From assembly GCA_963774765.1 (NCBI GenBank), contig CAVZGP010000012.1:62001-126000 (forward strand): DNA of 64,000 nt, read 5' to 3'. The notes under the pieces are model-generated. The model worked only from the letters and a program-made list of their open reading frames with translations, searched no databases and had not been told where the DNA came from. Each line of letters begins with the position of its first letter. Position 1 is the first letter of the stretch. The DNA is from Sva-07 sp963774765 (GTDB taxonomy: Bacteria > Actinomycetota > Acidimicrobiia > Acidimicrobiales > Ilumatobacteraceae). Positions 54,896 to 63,838 of this stretch are shown piece by piece. A program made the position numbers and the translations under genes.

Positions 54896-55648
54896 TCAGC
54901 TCTGGAGTTTCTCGACGAAGAAGTCGAGCACGCGTTCGACGCTGGCGTCGTCGCGCTGTTCCGTGAGCACCGAGTGGTCCGTTGCCTTGGCACTCGGGAG
55001 TTCGACGGCGATGAACGCTTCGCCGAGCAACTCGCGCAGCGACGAGAAACGATCGCCGACGAGCTTGTCTCCCGTGAACCGAAGACCGAGCACCTGGCAG
55101 CCGGCGGCCGCTCGTTCGGCAATGACAGCAGCATCGTCGGGCGAAAGATTCAGATCGGCCCCGCGGGTCTTGCCGACGGGAAACGGCATCGACGGCTGCG
55201 ACAGCACGGGTGCCAGCATGATGTCGTCGATCATCATCCCGAGCGCGAAACCGCCCGAGAAGCACATCCCCACTGCACCGACGCCGGGTCCTCCGACGTC
55301 CTGATGGAGGTTGCGGGCGAGAGCGCGCAACCAGGCAATGATCGGCGATGTCTGGTTGAGGGCGAACGAGGTGAACTCGCGAGCGACGCACACCTTGGCC
55401 ATCTGCTGCACCGCGTACGCGTTCGAGGGTCCCTTGCCCGGGGTCCCGACGAGCGACGGCATGACCACGGTGAATCCACGGTCGACGACTTCGTTGGCGA
55501 ACTTCGTGACGAGCGGGGTGATCCCGGGGATCTCATGGATCACGATCACACCCGGACCGCTACCGCGCCGGTAGGTCGCCCGGGTCAGTCCGGCAGCAGT
55601 GAATTCGCCGACCTCCCATCCTTCGAGTACGTCGGTCGTGGTGCTCAT
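54896..55648 (-). CDS. dienelactone hydrolase family protein
   Basis: The 250-residue protein is an alpha/beta hydrolase of the DLH type. It has GPGVIVIHEIPGITP, the nucleophile elbow GMCFSGGFAL with a Cys in place of the usual Ser, and the late DHSVLTEQRDD region with the His. The Cys nucleophile is the mark of dienelactone hydrolases. It may act in ring-cleavage degradation. It follows the phosphotransferase gene by 28 bases on the same strand. Confidence 0.88.
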   Translation of the reverse strand: MSTTTDVLEGWEVGEFTAAGLTRATYRRGSGPGVIVIHEIPGITPLVTKFANEVVDRGFTVVMPSLVGTPGKGPSNAYAVQQMAKVCVAREFTSFALNQTSPIIAWLRALARNLHQDVGGPGVGAVGMCFSGGFALGMMIDDIMLAPVLSQPSMPFPVGKTRGADLNLSPDDAAVIAERAAAGCQVLGLRFTGDKLVGDRFSSLRELLGEAFIAVELPSAKATDHSVLTEQRDDASVERVLDFFVEKLQS

Positions 55649-55676
55649 GGTGGGATCTTGCCAGATCCCGCCGGCC

Positions 55677-56738
55677 TCACAGTCGCCGCATCGCGTCGAG
55701 GGCTGACTCGGCCAGGATCTCGGTGCCGACCTTGAACGCGTTGAGCTGCTCGTCGCTGATGCGCTGATCGCCCATCGCCCCGTGCAGGTACCGGGCGTAG
55801 ACGCCCTCCGAGATCACGGCGAGGCGGAACGACCCGAAGGCGATGTAGTAGTCGATTCCCGACAGGTCGCGCCCAGTTCTGGCTGCGTATCGCTCGAGCA
55901 GCTCACCGTACGACGGGAAGCCCTCGATGCCGGTCGGATCGTTCGGGCGGGACTGAACCTCGCCATGGTCGGCCCAATACACACCGACGTAACCGACGTC
56001 GGCGAGTGGATCACCGAGCGTGCAGAGCTCCCAGTCGAGTACCGCGTTGATCCGCCCCTCGGAGACATCGGTGAGGACGTTGCCGAATCGGAAGTCGCCG
56101 TGAGCGATCGACACACCCTGCTGCACCGGGAAGCGCTCGGCGAGGCGGCGCGCCACCTCCTCGACGGCAGGCAACTCGCGAGTCTTCGAACGCTCCCACT
56201 GCGTGCTCCAGCGCTTCACCTGCCGCTCGACGTAGCCCTCGCGTTTGGCGAGGTCTCCGAGGCCGACGGCATCGACGTCGACGGCGTGGAGGTCGGCGAG
56301 CACGTCGATCAGGTCGAGCCCGGCGGCCCGACGCGTGTCGACGTCGAGCAATTCGCCCTTGTCGGCACTGTCGAGCACGACACCGTCGACGAACCCCATC
56401 ACGTAGAACGGCGCACCGTTGACCTCGTCGTCGGTGCAGAGTCCGAGCGCCGGCGGGACCGGCACCGATGTCACGCCGACAGCGGAGATGATCTTGTGCT
56501 CGCGAGCCATGTCGTGTGCGGTGGCGAGCACGGCACCGGTTGGCGGTCGACGCAGCACGTATTTCGTGCCGTCCGCGCCGGTGACCGTGTAGGTCAGATT
56601 CGAGCGGCCCCCGACGATGGCGTCGAACCGGAACGGAGCGGTGGCGCCGTCGATGTTGTCGACGAGCCAGGCCGTCACTCGGGGAACGTCGATGCCGTGA
56701 ATCGATTCCTGCACGAGGGTCGACCGTAGCCGCGACAT
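55677..56738 (-). CDS. APH-family phosphotransferase (ACAD10/11-like)
   Basis: The 353-residue product has GGRSNLTYTVTGADGTKYVLRRPP as the ATP lobe, the Brenner-type catalytic motif SIAHGDFRFGNVL and the metal motif AVLDWELCTLGDPLADVGY. These match kinases of the aminoglycoside-phosphotransferase fold that are linked with acyl-CoA dehydrogenases and phosphorylate 4-hydroxyacyl-CoAs. The neighbouring degradation genes fit this role better than antibiotic resistance. Confidence 0.88.
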   Translation of the reverse strand: MSRLRSTLVQESIHGIDVPRVTAWLVDNIDGATAPFRFDAIVGGRSNLTYTVTGADGTKYVLRRPPTGAVLATAHDMAREHKIISAVGVTSVPVPPALGLCTDDEVNGAPFYVMGFVDGVVLDSADKGELLDVDTRRAAGLDLIDVLADLHAVDVDAVGLGDLAKREGYVERQVKRWSTQWERSKTRELPAVEEVARRLAERFPVQQGVSIAHGDFRFGNVLTDVSEGRINAVLDWELCTLGDPLADVGYVGVYWADHGEVQSRPNDPTGIEGFPSYGELLERYAARTGRDLSGIDYYIAFGSFRLAVISEGVYARYLHGAMGDQRISDEQLNAFKVGTEILAESALDAMRRL

Positions 56739-56809
56739 GCGGTCACGCCGCTGCCTGGGGCCGAGCGGTTGGGCAACAGCGCTTCAGGACCAAACGAGTC
56801 ACGCAACCC

Positions 56810-56931
56810 GCGAGATTCTCCCACCGATGAGCGAACCGACCGGATACGGCGGTTTCGCTCATCGCAACGCGCGAGATTCTCCCACCGATGAGCGAACCGA
56901 CCGGATACGGCGGTTTCGCTCATCGCAACGC
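56810..56931. repeat. 61-base tandem repeat carrying palindrome family B
   Basis: A 61-base unit starting GCGAGATTCTCCCACCGATG is present twice, at 56810-56870 and 56871-56931. Each unit contains the arms CGATGAGCGAA and TTCGCTCATCG around CCGACCGGATACGGCGG, the same element as at 44.4 kb. It lies in the gap between the NlpC/P60 and phosphotransferase genes. Confidence 0.85.
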
Positions 56932-56975
56932 AACACCAGCCCAATCCGGTGACGCCCCTGGCACCGCGTCACCGG

Positions 56976-58157
56976 TCAGCCGGGGCGACCGACTCCGGTG
57001 ACCTTGCCCCAGTTCACCGCAGCGACGGTGACGGTCTTGCCGGTGTTCGGCGCGTGTACCTGCATGCCGTTGCCGAGGTAGATGCTCACATGGCTGATCG
57101 GGCTGTAGAAGAACAGCAGGTCGCCAGCCTGAGCCGACTCCTTCGGCACGTGCGGGACCGAGGCGAACTGCGAACGCGACTGGTGCGGCAGTCCGACGCC
57201 GGCTTGCGACCATGCGTAGGCGGTGAGGCCAGAGCAATCGAATGCAACACCGGGGCTCGACGAGGCGTAACGATACGGAACACCTTGCTGGCCGAGTGCC
57301 GCCTGCACGGCGATGCCCGAACGGGACGAGACCGCAGGCACCGAGTAGCCACCACCGCTACCCGCCGACCCACTCGAGGAGTCGCTCGACGTCGAGGATC
57401 CACCGGAGCTGGTCGTTCCACCGGACGTGGAGGTACCCCCAGAGTTGCGGCTGGAGGACGTGCCGGCCGACGCCGAAGCTGCGGCCGCCTGCTCGCGGAC
57501 TCGACGAGCCGACTCCTCGGCGCGGCGTTGCTCCTCCTGCGCGATCAACTGACCGAGTTTCGCCTCGGCGTCGGCACGAGCCTCGGTGTACTCGTCGGTG
57601 AGACGCTCGGTCTCGGCCTGGGCATCAGTGAGCGACGCGGCGAGCTGGTCGGCTTGCTTGCGCTTGCGGGCCAGAGCATCCTTCTCGTCGTTGAGGTCCG
57701 CGACGAGGGCATCGAATTCGTCGGTCGTGATATCGCCGGCGCTCAGCGCAACACGTGCCAGTTCGTCACGTTTGACCGCGTCGTTGAGGTTGTCGGAGTC
57801 CTCGAACAGCGGGCCGAGCGGCACCGATCCCCCACCGACGAACGAGCGCAGCGCCATATCGCTCAGGCTGGCCCGCAGCCGGTTGAGCTCGGCCTCCTGC
57901 TCGGCGATACGGGCTTCGGCGTCAGAGATCTCGACGTCGAGCTGGTCCTTGGTGTCGATCGCCTCGACGTAGCTCTCGCCGAGTTCGCGGGCACGCTCTT
58001 CGAGTCGTTCGAGTTCGTCGACGATGTCTTCGACCTTCTGACGTTGCTGATCGACGCTCTGCGCATTCGCGACCGCCGGAATGGCCACGGGGATGGCGAA
58101 GGTGACAGCGAGGGCGACCGGAAGGACGCGCAGGATCTGCTTCAAAGGGGGCCGCAT
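56976..58157 (-). CDS. secreted NlpC/P60 peptidoglycan hydrolase (RipA-like)
   Basis: I start at ATG 58157; a GTG at 58172 adds five residues. The 393-residue protein has a signal peptide (VLPVALAVTFAIPVAIPAVANA), then a long coiled coil (about residues 40-220) as in PcsB/RipA proteins, a Ser/Gly/Thr-rich linker and a C-terminal NlpC/P60 domain. Catalytic residues are in FDCSGLTAYAW (Cys), ISHVSIYLG (His) and VHAPNTG (third polar residue). It would cut peptide stems during cell division. The coiled coil suggests control by a partner such as FtsEX. Confidence 0.9.
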   Translation of the reverse strand: MRPPLKQILRVLPVALAVTFAIPVAIPAVANAQSVDQQRQKVEDIVDELERLEERARELGESYVEAIDTKDQLDVEISDAEARIAEQEAELNRLRASLSDMALRSFVGGGSVPLGPLFEDSDNLNDAVKRDELARVALSAGDITTDEFDALVADLNDEKDALARKRKQADQLAASLTDAQAETERLTDEYTEARADAEAKLGQLIAQEEQRRAEESARRVREQAAAASASAGTSSSRNSGGTSTSGGTTSSGGSSTSSDSSSGSAGSGGGYSVPAVSSRSGIAVQAALGQQGVPYRYASSSPGVAFDCSGLTAYAWSQAGVGLPHQSRSQFASVPHVPKESAQAGDLLFFYSPISHVSIYLGNGMQVHAPNTGKTVTVAAVNWGKVTGVGRPG

Positions 58158-58260
58158 AGTTCGAGGTCTCACCCTAGCGAATATGACGAACGTGTTGCGA
58201 ACGGCTGACGAAAGTTCATGTGACGCGCGTCACGGCCGAGCGCGGCCCCAGCAGCGCGAC

Positions 58261-59832
58261 TCACTCCCACTCGATCGTGCCAGGAGGCTTCGACGTGATG
58301 TCGTAGGCCACCCGGTTGATACCCGGCACCTCGTTGATGATGCGCTGCGACATGGTTTCGAGCACGTCGTAGGGGATGCGCGCCCAGTCGGCGGTCATCG
58401 CGTCGTCGCTGGTGACGGCGCGGATGATGATCGGATGACCGTACGTTCGCTCGTCGCCCATCACCCCGACCGAGCGGATGTCGGCGAGCACGGCGAACGA
58501 CTGCCAGATCTCGCGTTCGAGGCCGGCGAGGCGGAGTTCTTCGCGCACAATGGCGTCCGCCTCCTGGAGGAGCGCCACCCGCTCGGGGGTGACCTCGCCG
58601 ATGATGCGCACGCCGAGGCCCGGCCCGGGGAACGGCTGACGCCACACCATCTCGTCGGGCAATCCGAGTTCGGTGCCGAGCGTGCGCACCTCGTCCTTGA
58701 ACAACTCGCGTAACGGTTCGATCAGCTCGAGGCTCATGTCCTCGGGGAGGCCGCCGACGTTGTGGTGGCTCTTGATGACCGAGGCCGTGCCGTCGGTGCC
58801 GCCGCTCTCGATCAGATCGGGATACAGCGTGCCCTGCACGAGCCATTTGGCGTCGGTGAGCCCACCCGTGTTCTCCTCGAACACGCGGATGAACTGTTCG
58901 CCGATCGCCTTGCGCTTCGCCTCGGGCTCGGTGACGCTTTCCAGCGCCGCGAAGAACCGCTCGCCGGCGTCGACATGGATCAGTTCGATGCCCAGGTTGC
59001 GACGGAACGTCTCGACGACCTGATCGCTCTCGCCCTTGCGCATCAACCCAGTGTCGACGTAGATGCAGGTGAGTTGGTGGCCGATCGCCTTGTGGACCAA
59101 GGCGGCTGCCACCGACGAATCGACGCCGCCCGAGAGCCCGCAGATCACCCGATCGGTGCCGACACGTTCGCGGATCTCCTCGACCTGCTCGTCGATCACC
59201 GACGCCATCTCCCACTCGTTCGGGATCTCGGCGCGCTCGTGGAGGAATCGGGCCATCACCGCCATTCCGTGCGGTGAGTGCACGACCTCGGGGTGGAACT
59301 GCACGCCGTAGATGCGGCGCTTGTCGTTTTCCAGCACCGCCACCGGAGCGCCGGGCGTGGTTGCGGTGACCGTGAACCCCTCGGGGGCCTCGGTGACACC
59401 ATCGAAGTGACTCATCCACACGTCGTGCTCCTGCGGAGCGTCGTCCGGAAGGAGCAGCGAAGGTCCGATGCGGGTCATGCGGGCGCGGCCGTACTCGCCC
59501 TGCATGCCGCGGCCGACGACACCGCCGAGTTGCTGACCGATCAGTTGGGCGCCGTAGCAGATGCCGAGCACCGGCACGCCGAGGTCGTAGATCGCCGGAT
59601 CGAGCGATGGTGCACCCTCGACGTGCACGCTCTTGGGCCCGCCGGACAGGATGATCGCCGCGGGCTTGCGCTCGGCGACCTCCGCCGCGGTGATGCGGTG
59701 CGGCACGATCTCGGAGTACACCTTCAGTTCACGGACCCGCCGGGCGATCAGTTGGGCGTACTGGGCACCGAAGTCGACGACGAGGACGGTGGGACGGTCG
59801 GTGCGGACGTCGTGATGCTGCGGTTGACTCAA
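58261..59832 (-). CDS. guaA: GMP synthase (glutamine-hydrolysing)
   Basis: The 523-residue enzyme has the amidotransferase part (VLVVDFGAQYAQLIARRVRE, Cys in LGICYGAQLIGQ, YGVQFHPEV) and the synthetase part (ICGLSGGVDSSVAAALV as PP-loop, and the dimer segment KPPGTIEWE at the end). It converts XMP to GMP. The start appears to be TTG 59832, as no ATG or GTG lies before the conserved region. Only four bases separate it from the divergent gene at 59837, so each promoter must lie inside the other gene. Confidence 0.95.
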   Translation of the reverse strand: MSQPQHHDVRTDRPTVLVVDFGAQYAQLIARRVRELKVYSEIVPHRITAAEVAERKPAAIILSGGPKSVHVEGAPSLDPAIYDLGVPVLGICYGAQLIGQQLGGVVGRGMQGEYGRARMTRIGPSLLLPDDAPQEHDVWMSHFDGVTEAPEGFTVTATTPGAPVAVLENDKRRIYGVQFHPEVVHSPHGMAVMARFLHERAEIPNEWEMASVIDEQVEEIRERVGTDRVICGLSGGVDSSVAAALVHKAIGHQLTCIYVDTGLMRKGESDQVVETFRRNLGIELIHVDAGERFFAALESVTEPEAKRKAIGEQFIRVFEENTGGLTDAKWLVQGTLYPDLIESGGTDGTASVIKSHHNVGGLPEDMSLELIEPLRELFKDEVRTLGTELGLPDEMVWRQPFPGPGLGVRIIGEVTPERVALLQEADAIVREELRLAGLEREIWQSFAVLADIRSVGVMGDERTYGHPIIIRAVTSDDAMTADWARIPYDVLETMSQRIINEVPGINRVAYDITSKPPGTIEWE

Positions 59833-59836
59833 GGTT

Positions 59837-60199
59837 GTGAATCGTAGATCAGGCCGCTGGTTCGTCCGCATCCTGTTCGCGGTCGTGATCGTCGTCGGCG
59901 CATTCACGCCGGAGATGGCGCACGCCTCCACGACACCGACAGACCCCACCACGACGACCACGGTCGCGCCGACCTCCGACGAGATCGTCATCGACGAGGC
60001 GAACCCGTTCTTCCCCGAGACTCGCGACCTCACCGACTGCATCGGCACCGTCGAACGGCCCGGCTGCGGCAGTGAGGCCCGCGGTGGCTGGCACCAGAAT
60101 CTCGTGGCGATCGCGATGATCGGCGGGCTGCTGATCGTGTTCGGCCGCGTCGCGTGGGGTGTCCGCCGCAGCCAGAAGAACGCCGCCGCAACCGACTGA
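59837..60199 (+). CDS. small secreted or membrane protein, unknown function
   Basis: The 120-residue product starts at GTG 59837. A signal-like segment (FVRILFAVVIVVGAFTPEMAHA) is followed by a Thr/Pro-rich stretch, a Cys pair (DCIGTVERPGCG) and a C-terminal transmembrane helix (LVAIAMIGGLLIVFGRVAWGV) with a basic tail. It probably has its short middle region outside the membrane. It is divergent from guaA. I do not recognise the family. Confidence 0.7.
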   Translation: MNRRSGRWFVRILFAVVIVVGAFTPEMAHASTTPTDPTTTTTVAPTSDEIVIDEANPFFPETRDLTDCIGTVERPGCGSEARGGWHQNLVAIAMIGGLLIVFGRVAWGVRRSQKNAAATD

Positions 60200-60257
60200 G
60201 CCCGAAATATGCCTGGATCTGCGCGCTGAGCGCGACAAACGAGGCATTTTTCGGGCT
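60199..60257. terminator. long stem-loop between convergent genes (family C, copy 2)
   Basis: AGCCCGAAATATGCCTGG pairs with the GAGGCATTTTTCGGGCT side with a few mismatches, around a GCGCGCTGAGCGCG inner stem. It starts at the last base of the plus-strand gene and ends one base before the HAD gene stop. It matches 37568-37625. Confidence 0.75.
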
Positions 60258-60884
60258 TTACCGACCGAGCAGGCGGCCGACCTCGGCGATCCAGGCGTCG
60301 ACCGGCGCGTCGGGAGCGGCGTGGACGGCGCGCCAACCTGCCGCGCGGGCTTGGTCGACGTTGTGGGAGGCGTCGTCGACGAACACGACACCAGACCGCT
60401 CGGCGATCGCCAGACCGAGTCGCACCGACGCCAACTCGAAGAACGCCGCCTCGTGCTTCTGCACACCGAGGTCGGCGGAATAGAGCAGGTCGTCGATCGG
60501 CATCACTGCCCCGAGCCGTTGACGGAGGAACGCCGCGCGGCGATGCTCCTGGTTCGTCGCCAGCACGACTCGGCAGCCGGCATCGCCGGCCCGGCAGGCC
60601 AGCGCGATCGCCTCGTCGATCGGGACGAAGTCGGCCTCGAACCAGACCTGGAGGAAGGCCTCCACGTCGACATCCGCGCCGAGGTCGGCAAGGGCCGCAC
60701 CCACGCCGTCTTCGACAGAAGAGCGACCGTTGACGACGTCGTCCCACGACTTCATGAAGAAGGCCTCGCGGAACTGCTGTCTCGTCAGCCCGAAACTCCA
60801 CTCCATCTCGACGGTCCAGTGTCCGGCTCCGCGTCGATCGGGATCGAGCAGGACGCCGTCGACATCGAGAGCGAGAATGCGCAT
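60258..60884 (-). CDS. HAD-family hydrolase
   Basis: From ATG 60884 the 208-residue product shows HAD motif I LALDVDGVLLD (nucleophile Asp), motif II Thr in LATNQEHRR, the Lys in VQKHEAAFF and motif IV GVVFVDDASHNVDQA. The cap is small and helical, between motifs I and II. It is probably a phosphatase of a small metabolite; the substrate is not readable. It is divergent from the decarboxylase gene with 18 bases between starts. Confidence 0.88.
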   Translation of the reverse strand: MRILALDVDGVLLDPDRRGAGHWTVEMEWSFGLTRQQFREAFFMKSWDDVVNGRSSVEDGVGAALADLGADVDVEAFLQVWFEADFVPIDEAIALACRAGDAGCRVVLATNQEHRRAAFLRQRLGAVMPIDDLLYSADLGVQKHEAAFFELASVRLGLAIAERSGVVFVDDASHNVDQARAAGWRAVHAAPDAPVDAWIAEVGRLLGR

Positions 60885-60902
60885 CGGTTCAGGCTGACAC
60901 AC

Positions 60903-62336
60903 ATGTCCACCCCTACGCTCGACAACGTGACCCCCGACGAGTTCCGAACCCACGGCCACGACCTGATCGATTGGATCGCCGACTACGTCGGCTCGGTCGA
61001 TCAACGCCCCGTCGGGTCGACCGTGGCCCCCGGCGACGTGCGGTCGCAACTGCCCGAGCATCCGCCGACCGAACCCGAATCGTTCGAGCAGGTGATGACC
61101 GATGTCGAGCGGATCGTCGTGCCCGGCCTCACTCAATGGCAACACCCCGGTTTCTTCGCCTACTTCCCATCGAACACATCGTTCCCGTCGATCCTCGGCG
61201 AACTGCTGTCCGCCGGGCTCGGCGTGCAGGGAATGAGCTGGGTGACGTCGCCGGCGTGCACCGAGGTCGAAACGCTGATGCTCGACTGGATGCAAGAACT
61301 GCTCGACCTGCCGACCGCGTTCCGCTCCACCAGCGACAACGGTGGCGGCGTGATCCAGGGCACAGCGAGCGAGGCGACACTCGTGGCGATCCTGTCAGCT
61401 CGCTGGCGTGCCACCGGCGGCGCCATCAACCACGACGGCGACACCACGAAGCTGGTGGCCTACGCGACGTCGCAGGCACACTCGAGCATCGAGAAGGGGC
61501 TGCGGATCGCCGGCATCGGCACGGATCGAATCCGCGTGGTCCCCCACGACGACACCTACGCCATGCGAGTCGATGCGCTCGAACAGATGATCACCTCCGA
61601 CCTCGCCGACGGCCTCGTTCCCTTCTTCGTGTGCTCGACTCGCGGCACGACGTCATCGATGGCGTTCGATCCGACGGCAGCAATCGGCGAGATCTGCAAT
61701 CACCACGGGGTCTGGCTGCACGTCGACGCCGCGATGTCCGGCATCGCCGCCCTGGCTCCGGAGTTCCGCTGGGTCAACGACGGGCTGCAGTTCGCCGACT
61801 CGTACTGCACGAATCCACACAAGTGGATGGGCGTCAACTTCGACTGCAACCTGTACTGGACGGCCGACCGCGGCGCCCTTCTCGGTGCACTGAGCATCCT
61901 GCCGGAGTACCTGCGCTCGGAGGCTGCAGAAGCAGGCGCCGTGATCGACTACCGCGACTGGCAGATCCCGCTCGGCCGGCGCTTCCGGGCACTCAAGCTG
62001 TGGCTCGCGATCCGCTGCGACGGTGTCGAGTCGTTCCAGGCCATGACCCGCCGTCACGTCGCGCTGACGCAGGAACTCGCCGCTTGGATCGCCGACGACG
62101 ATCGCTTCGAGATCGTCGCACCCCATCCGCTCAACCTGGTGTGCATCGCGGTGCGGGGCCAAGACTCCGACCACGCGACCGACGCCCTCATCGAGGCGGC
62201 CAACGCCACCGGCGACGCTCTCTTCACCCGCACCGTGCTCGACGGTCGGTCCGTGCTGCGCGTCTCGATCGGCGCCCGATCCACCGAACGCCACCACGTC
62301 GCGTCCGCCTGGCACCTCCTGCAACAACTCGCCTGA
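60903..62336 (+). CDS. PLP-dependent aromatic-L-amino-acid decarboxylase family
   Basis: The 477-residue enzyme starts at ATG 60903. It has the group II decarboxylase features HPGFFAYFPSNTSFPSILGEL, VIQGTASEATLVAILSAR, AHSSIEKGLRIAGIG, LHVDAAMSGIAAL (PLP-binding Asp) and NPHKWMGVNFDC (Schiff-base Lys). The length fits aromatic amino acid or tyrosine decarboxylases. The substrate is not certain. Confidence 0.93.
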   Translation: MSTPTLDNVTPDEFRTHGHDLIDWIADYVGSVDQRPVGSTVAPGDVRSQLPEHPPTEPESFEQVMTDVERIVVPGLTQWQHPGFFAYFPSNTSFPSILGELLSAGLGVQGMSWVTSPACTEVETLMLDWMQELLDLPTAFRSTSDNGGGVIQGTASEATLVAILSARWRATGGAINHDGDTTKLVAYATSQAHSSIEKGLRIAGIGTDRIRVVPHDDTYAMRVDALEQMITSDLADGLVPFFVCSTRGTTSSMAFDPTAAIGEICNHHGVWLHVDAAMSGIAALAPEFRWVNDGLQFADSYCTNPHKWMGVNFDCNLYWTADRGALLGALSILPEYLRSEAAEAGAVIDYRDWQIPLGRRFRALKLWLAIRCDGVESFQAMTRRHVALTQELAAWIADDDRFEIVAPHPLNLVCIAVRGQDSDHATDALIEAANATGDALFTRTVLDGRSVLRVSIGARSTERHHVASAWHLLQQLA

Positions 62337-62341
62337 CCGTT

Positions 62342-62384
62342 CTCGTGAACAACTGCGCCTCCTGGAGGAGCATTTGTTCACGAG
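62342..62384 (+). terminator. stem-loop after the decarboxylase (diverged family D)
   Basis: CTCGTGAACAA (62342-62352) pairs with TTGTTCACGAG (62374-62384), with an inner CTCC/GGAG stem. The outer bases match the ends of the family D palindromes at 53.4 and 54.8 kb. It lies between the decarboxylase stop and the SDR start. Confidence 0.6.
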
Positions 62385-62421
62385 TTCGACGGGGGTAGGC
62401 GCGCATTGACAGGATGCAGCC

Positions 62422-63204
62422 ATGACGAACACTCGACCAGTGGCACTCATCACGATGGCGACCGGCTACGTCGGCCCGGCGCTGGCACGATCGCTGGCAG
62501 CCCGTGGATACGACCTCGTGCTGCAGGGCGCGGACGGCGACGACACGATGGTGGGCGTCGAGGCACCGTTCGGCGTTCAGATCCCCGAACTCGAAGCGCT
62601 CGGCGCGACGGTGCACACCGTGACCGACGTCGATCTGTCGACCGCTGACGGCAACCGCGACCTCGTCAGCGCCACGCTCGACCGGTTCGGGCGGCTCGAT
62701 TCGGCGTGCCTCGTCACGGGACTGATCGTGGTCGGCAAGTTCCTCGACATGACGATCGACCAGTGGGAACGCGTGAAGCGCATGAACCTCGACATGGTGT
62801 TCCACGGACTCCAGGCGGTCCTGCCGCCGATGGTCGCGGCCGAGCAGGGCCAGGTCGTCGTGTTCACATCCGCAACCGGTGCCCGACCCGATCCGATCAC
62901 GTCGATCTACGGTGGCACGCGAGCGGGAGCCAACGGCATCGTGCGCGCCGTCGGGCTCGAACATGCCCGCGACGGCATCCAGGTCAATGCGGTCGGCACG
63001 AACTACATGGACTTCCCCGGATTCCTGAAGGCATCGCGCGCCGACACCGACCCCGAACGGCGTGCGGCGATCGAAGCGCAGGTGCCGATGAAGAAGCTGG
63101 GCACGATGGACGAACTCGCCGCGTTCACGAGCGTGTTGCTCGACGGTACGAGCCGCTTCCAGACCGGGCAGTTCTTCAGCTTCAGCGGCGGTTGGAGTAC
63201 GTGA
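62422..63204 (+). CDS. short-chain dehydrogenase/reductase, atypical active site
   Basis: The 260-residue protein has the SDR fold: a nucleotide strand ALITMATGYVGPALARSLAARG with a changed Gly pattern, the catalytic Ser in VVVFTSATG and Tyr in SIYGGTRAG. The Lys of the usual YxxxK is Arg here, and the GxxxGxG motif is not standard. Helix and strand pattern up to GQFFSFSGGWST is normal. It may use a different cofactor mode or have lost catalysis. Its 3' end overlaps the convergent Nudix gene by 23 bases. Confidence 0.85.
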   Translation: MTNTRPVALITMATGYVGPALARSLAARGYDLVLQGADGDDTMVGVEAPFGVQIPELEALGATVHTVTDVDLSTADGNRDLVSATLDRFGRLDSACLVTGLIVVGKFLDMTIDQWERVKRMNLDMVFHGLQAVLPPMVAAEQGQVVVFTSATGARPDPITSIYGGTRAGANGIVRAVGLEHARDGIQVNAVGTNYMDFPGFLKASRADTDPERRAAIEAQVPMKKLGTMDELAAFTSVLLDGTSRFQTGQFFSFSGGWST

Positions 63205-63838
63205 GCAGGTCGACGAGCATGTGGGCCGTGGCACCCCACACGGTCTCGTCGTCGAGTTCGAAGAAGTGCAGCGGCCGATCCATGGGTGGGCTGCCCCAAC
63301 GTTCCATCCGATAGGTACCCGGGCGGGCGAGCTCGGCCAGTGGCGTCCACAGCACCCGGTCGACTTCCCCGGTGAGCGGTTCGACGTCGACTCGGTGATC
63401 GAGCACCGACACGATCGGCACGATGTAGCTGCGGCTGACGATCGTGTTCAGGTGGGCGAGCTCGCCGACGATGCTCGGAGCAGAGGGATCGAGGCCGACC
63501 TCCTCGTGCGCTTCGCGCAACGCCGTCTCGATCGGGGTCTCGCCGGGGTCGAGGCGTCCGCCCGGGAAGCTCATCTCGCCGCGGTGGGTGCGCATGTTCA
63601 TCGACCGTCGTGTGAGGAGCACCTCGGCGCCGTCATCGCCCTCGAACAGAGCGATCAACACCGCCGACACGCGGGCGTCCGGGAACGACGGCAGCAGCGG
63701 AGCCGAATGTTCGGGCACCTCTGCGACGACCTCGTCGACGCTCCAGCGGGTGCCGTGCGGCCACGGCGGATCGTCGTGTTCGGTCCACACGTCCGGGCGC
63801 GGGATCTGCTGGTTGCCACCGCGCCGCCGCTCGGTCAC
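63182..63838 (-). CDS. Nudix hydrolase (CoA pyrophosphatase-like)
   Basis: The 218-residue product has an intact Nudix box, GRLDPGETPIETALREAHEEVGL. The preceding LLTRRSMNMRTHRGEMSFPGG segment is the mark of the NudL/CoA pyrophosphatase group, which splits CoA to 3',5'-ADP and phosphopantetheine. The GTG start overlaps the stop of the upstream gene (GTGA). Confidence 0.9.
   Translation of the reverse strand: MTERRRGGNQQIPRPDVWTEHDDPPWPHGTRWSVDEVVAEVPEHSAPLLPSFPDARVSAVLIALFEGDDGAEVLLTRRSMNMRTHRGEMSFPGGRLDPGETPIETALREAHEEVGLDPSAPSIVGELAHLNTIVSRSYIVPIVSVLDHRVDVEPLTGEVDRVLWTPLAELARPGTYRMERWGSPPMDRPLHFFELDDETVWGATAHMLVDLLTYSNRR

Noticed and set aside
55677..56738. Aminoglycoside resistance kinase
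   Set aside because: The fold is the same, but the sequence pattern and degradation-gene context fit the ACAD10/11-like acyl-CoA kinase group.
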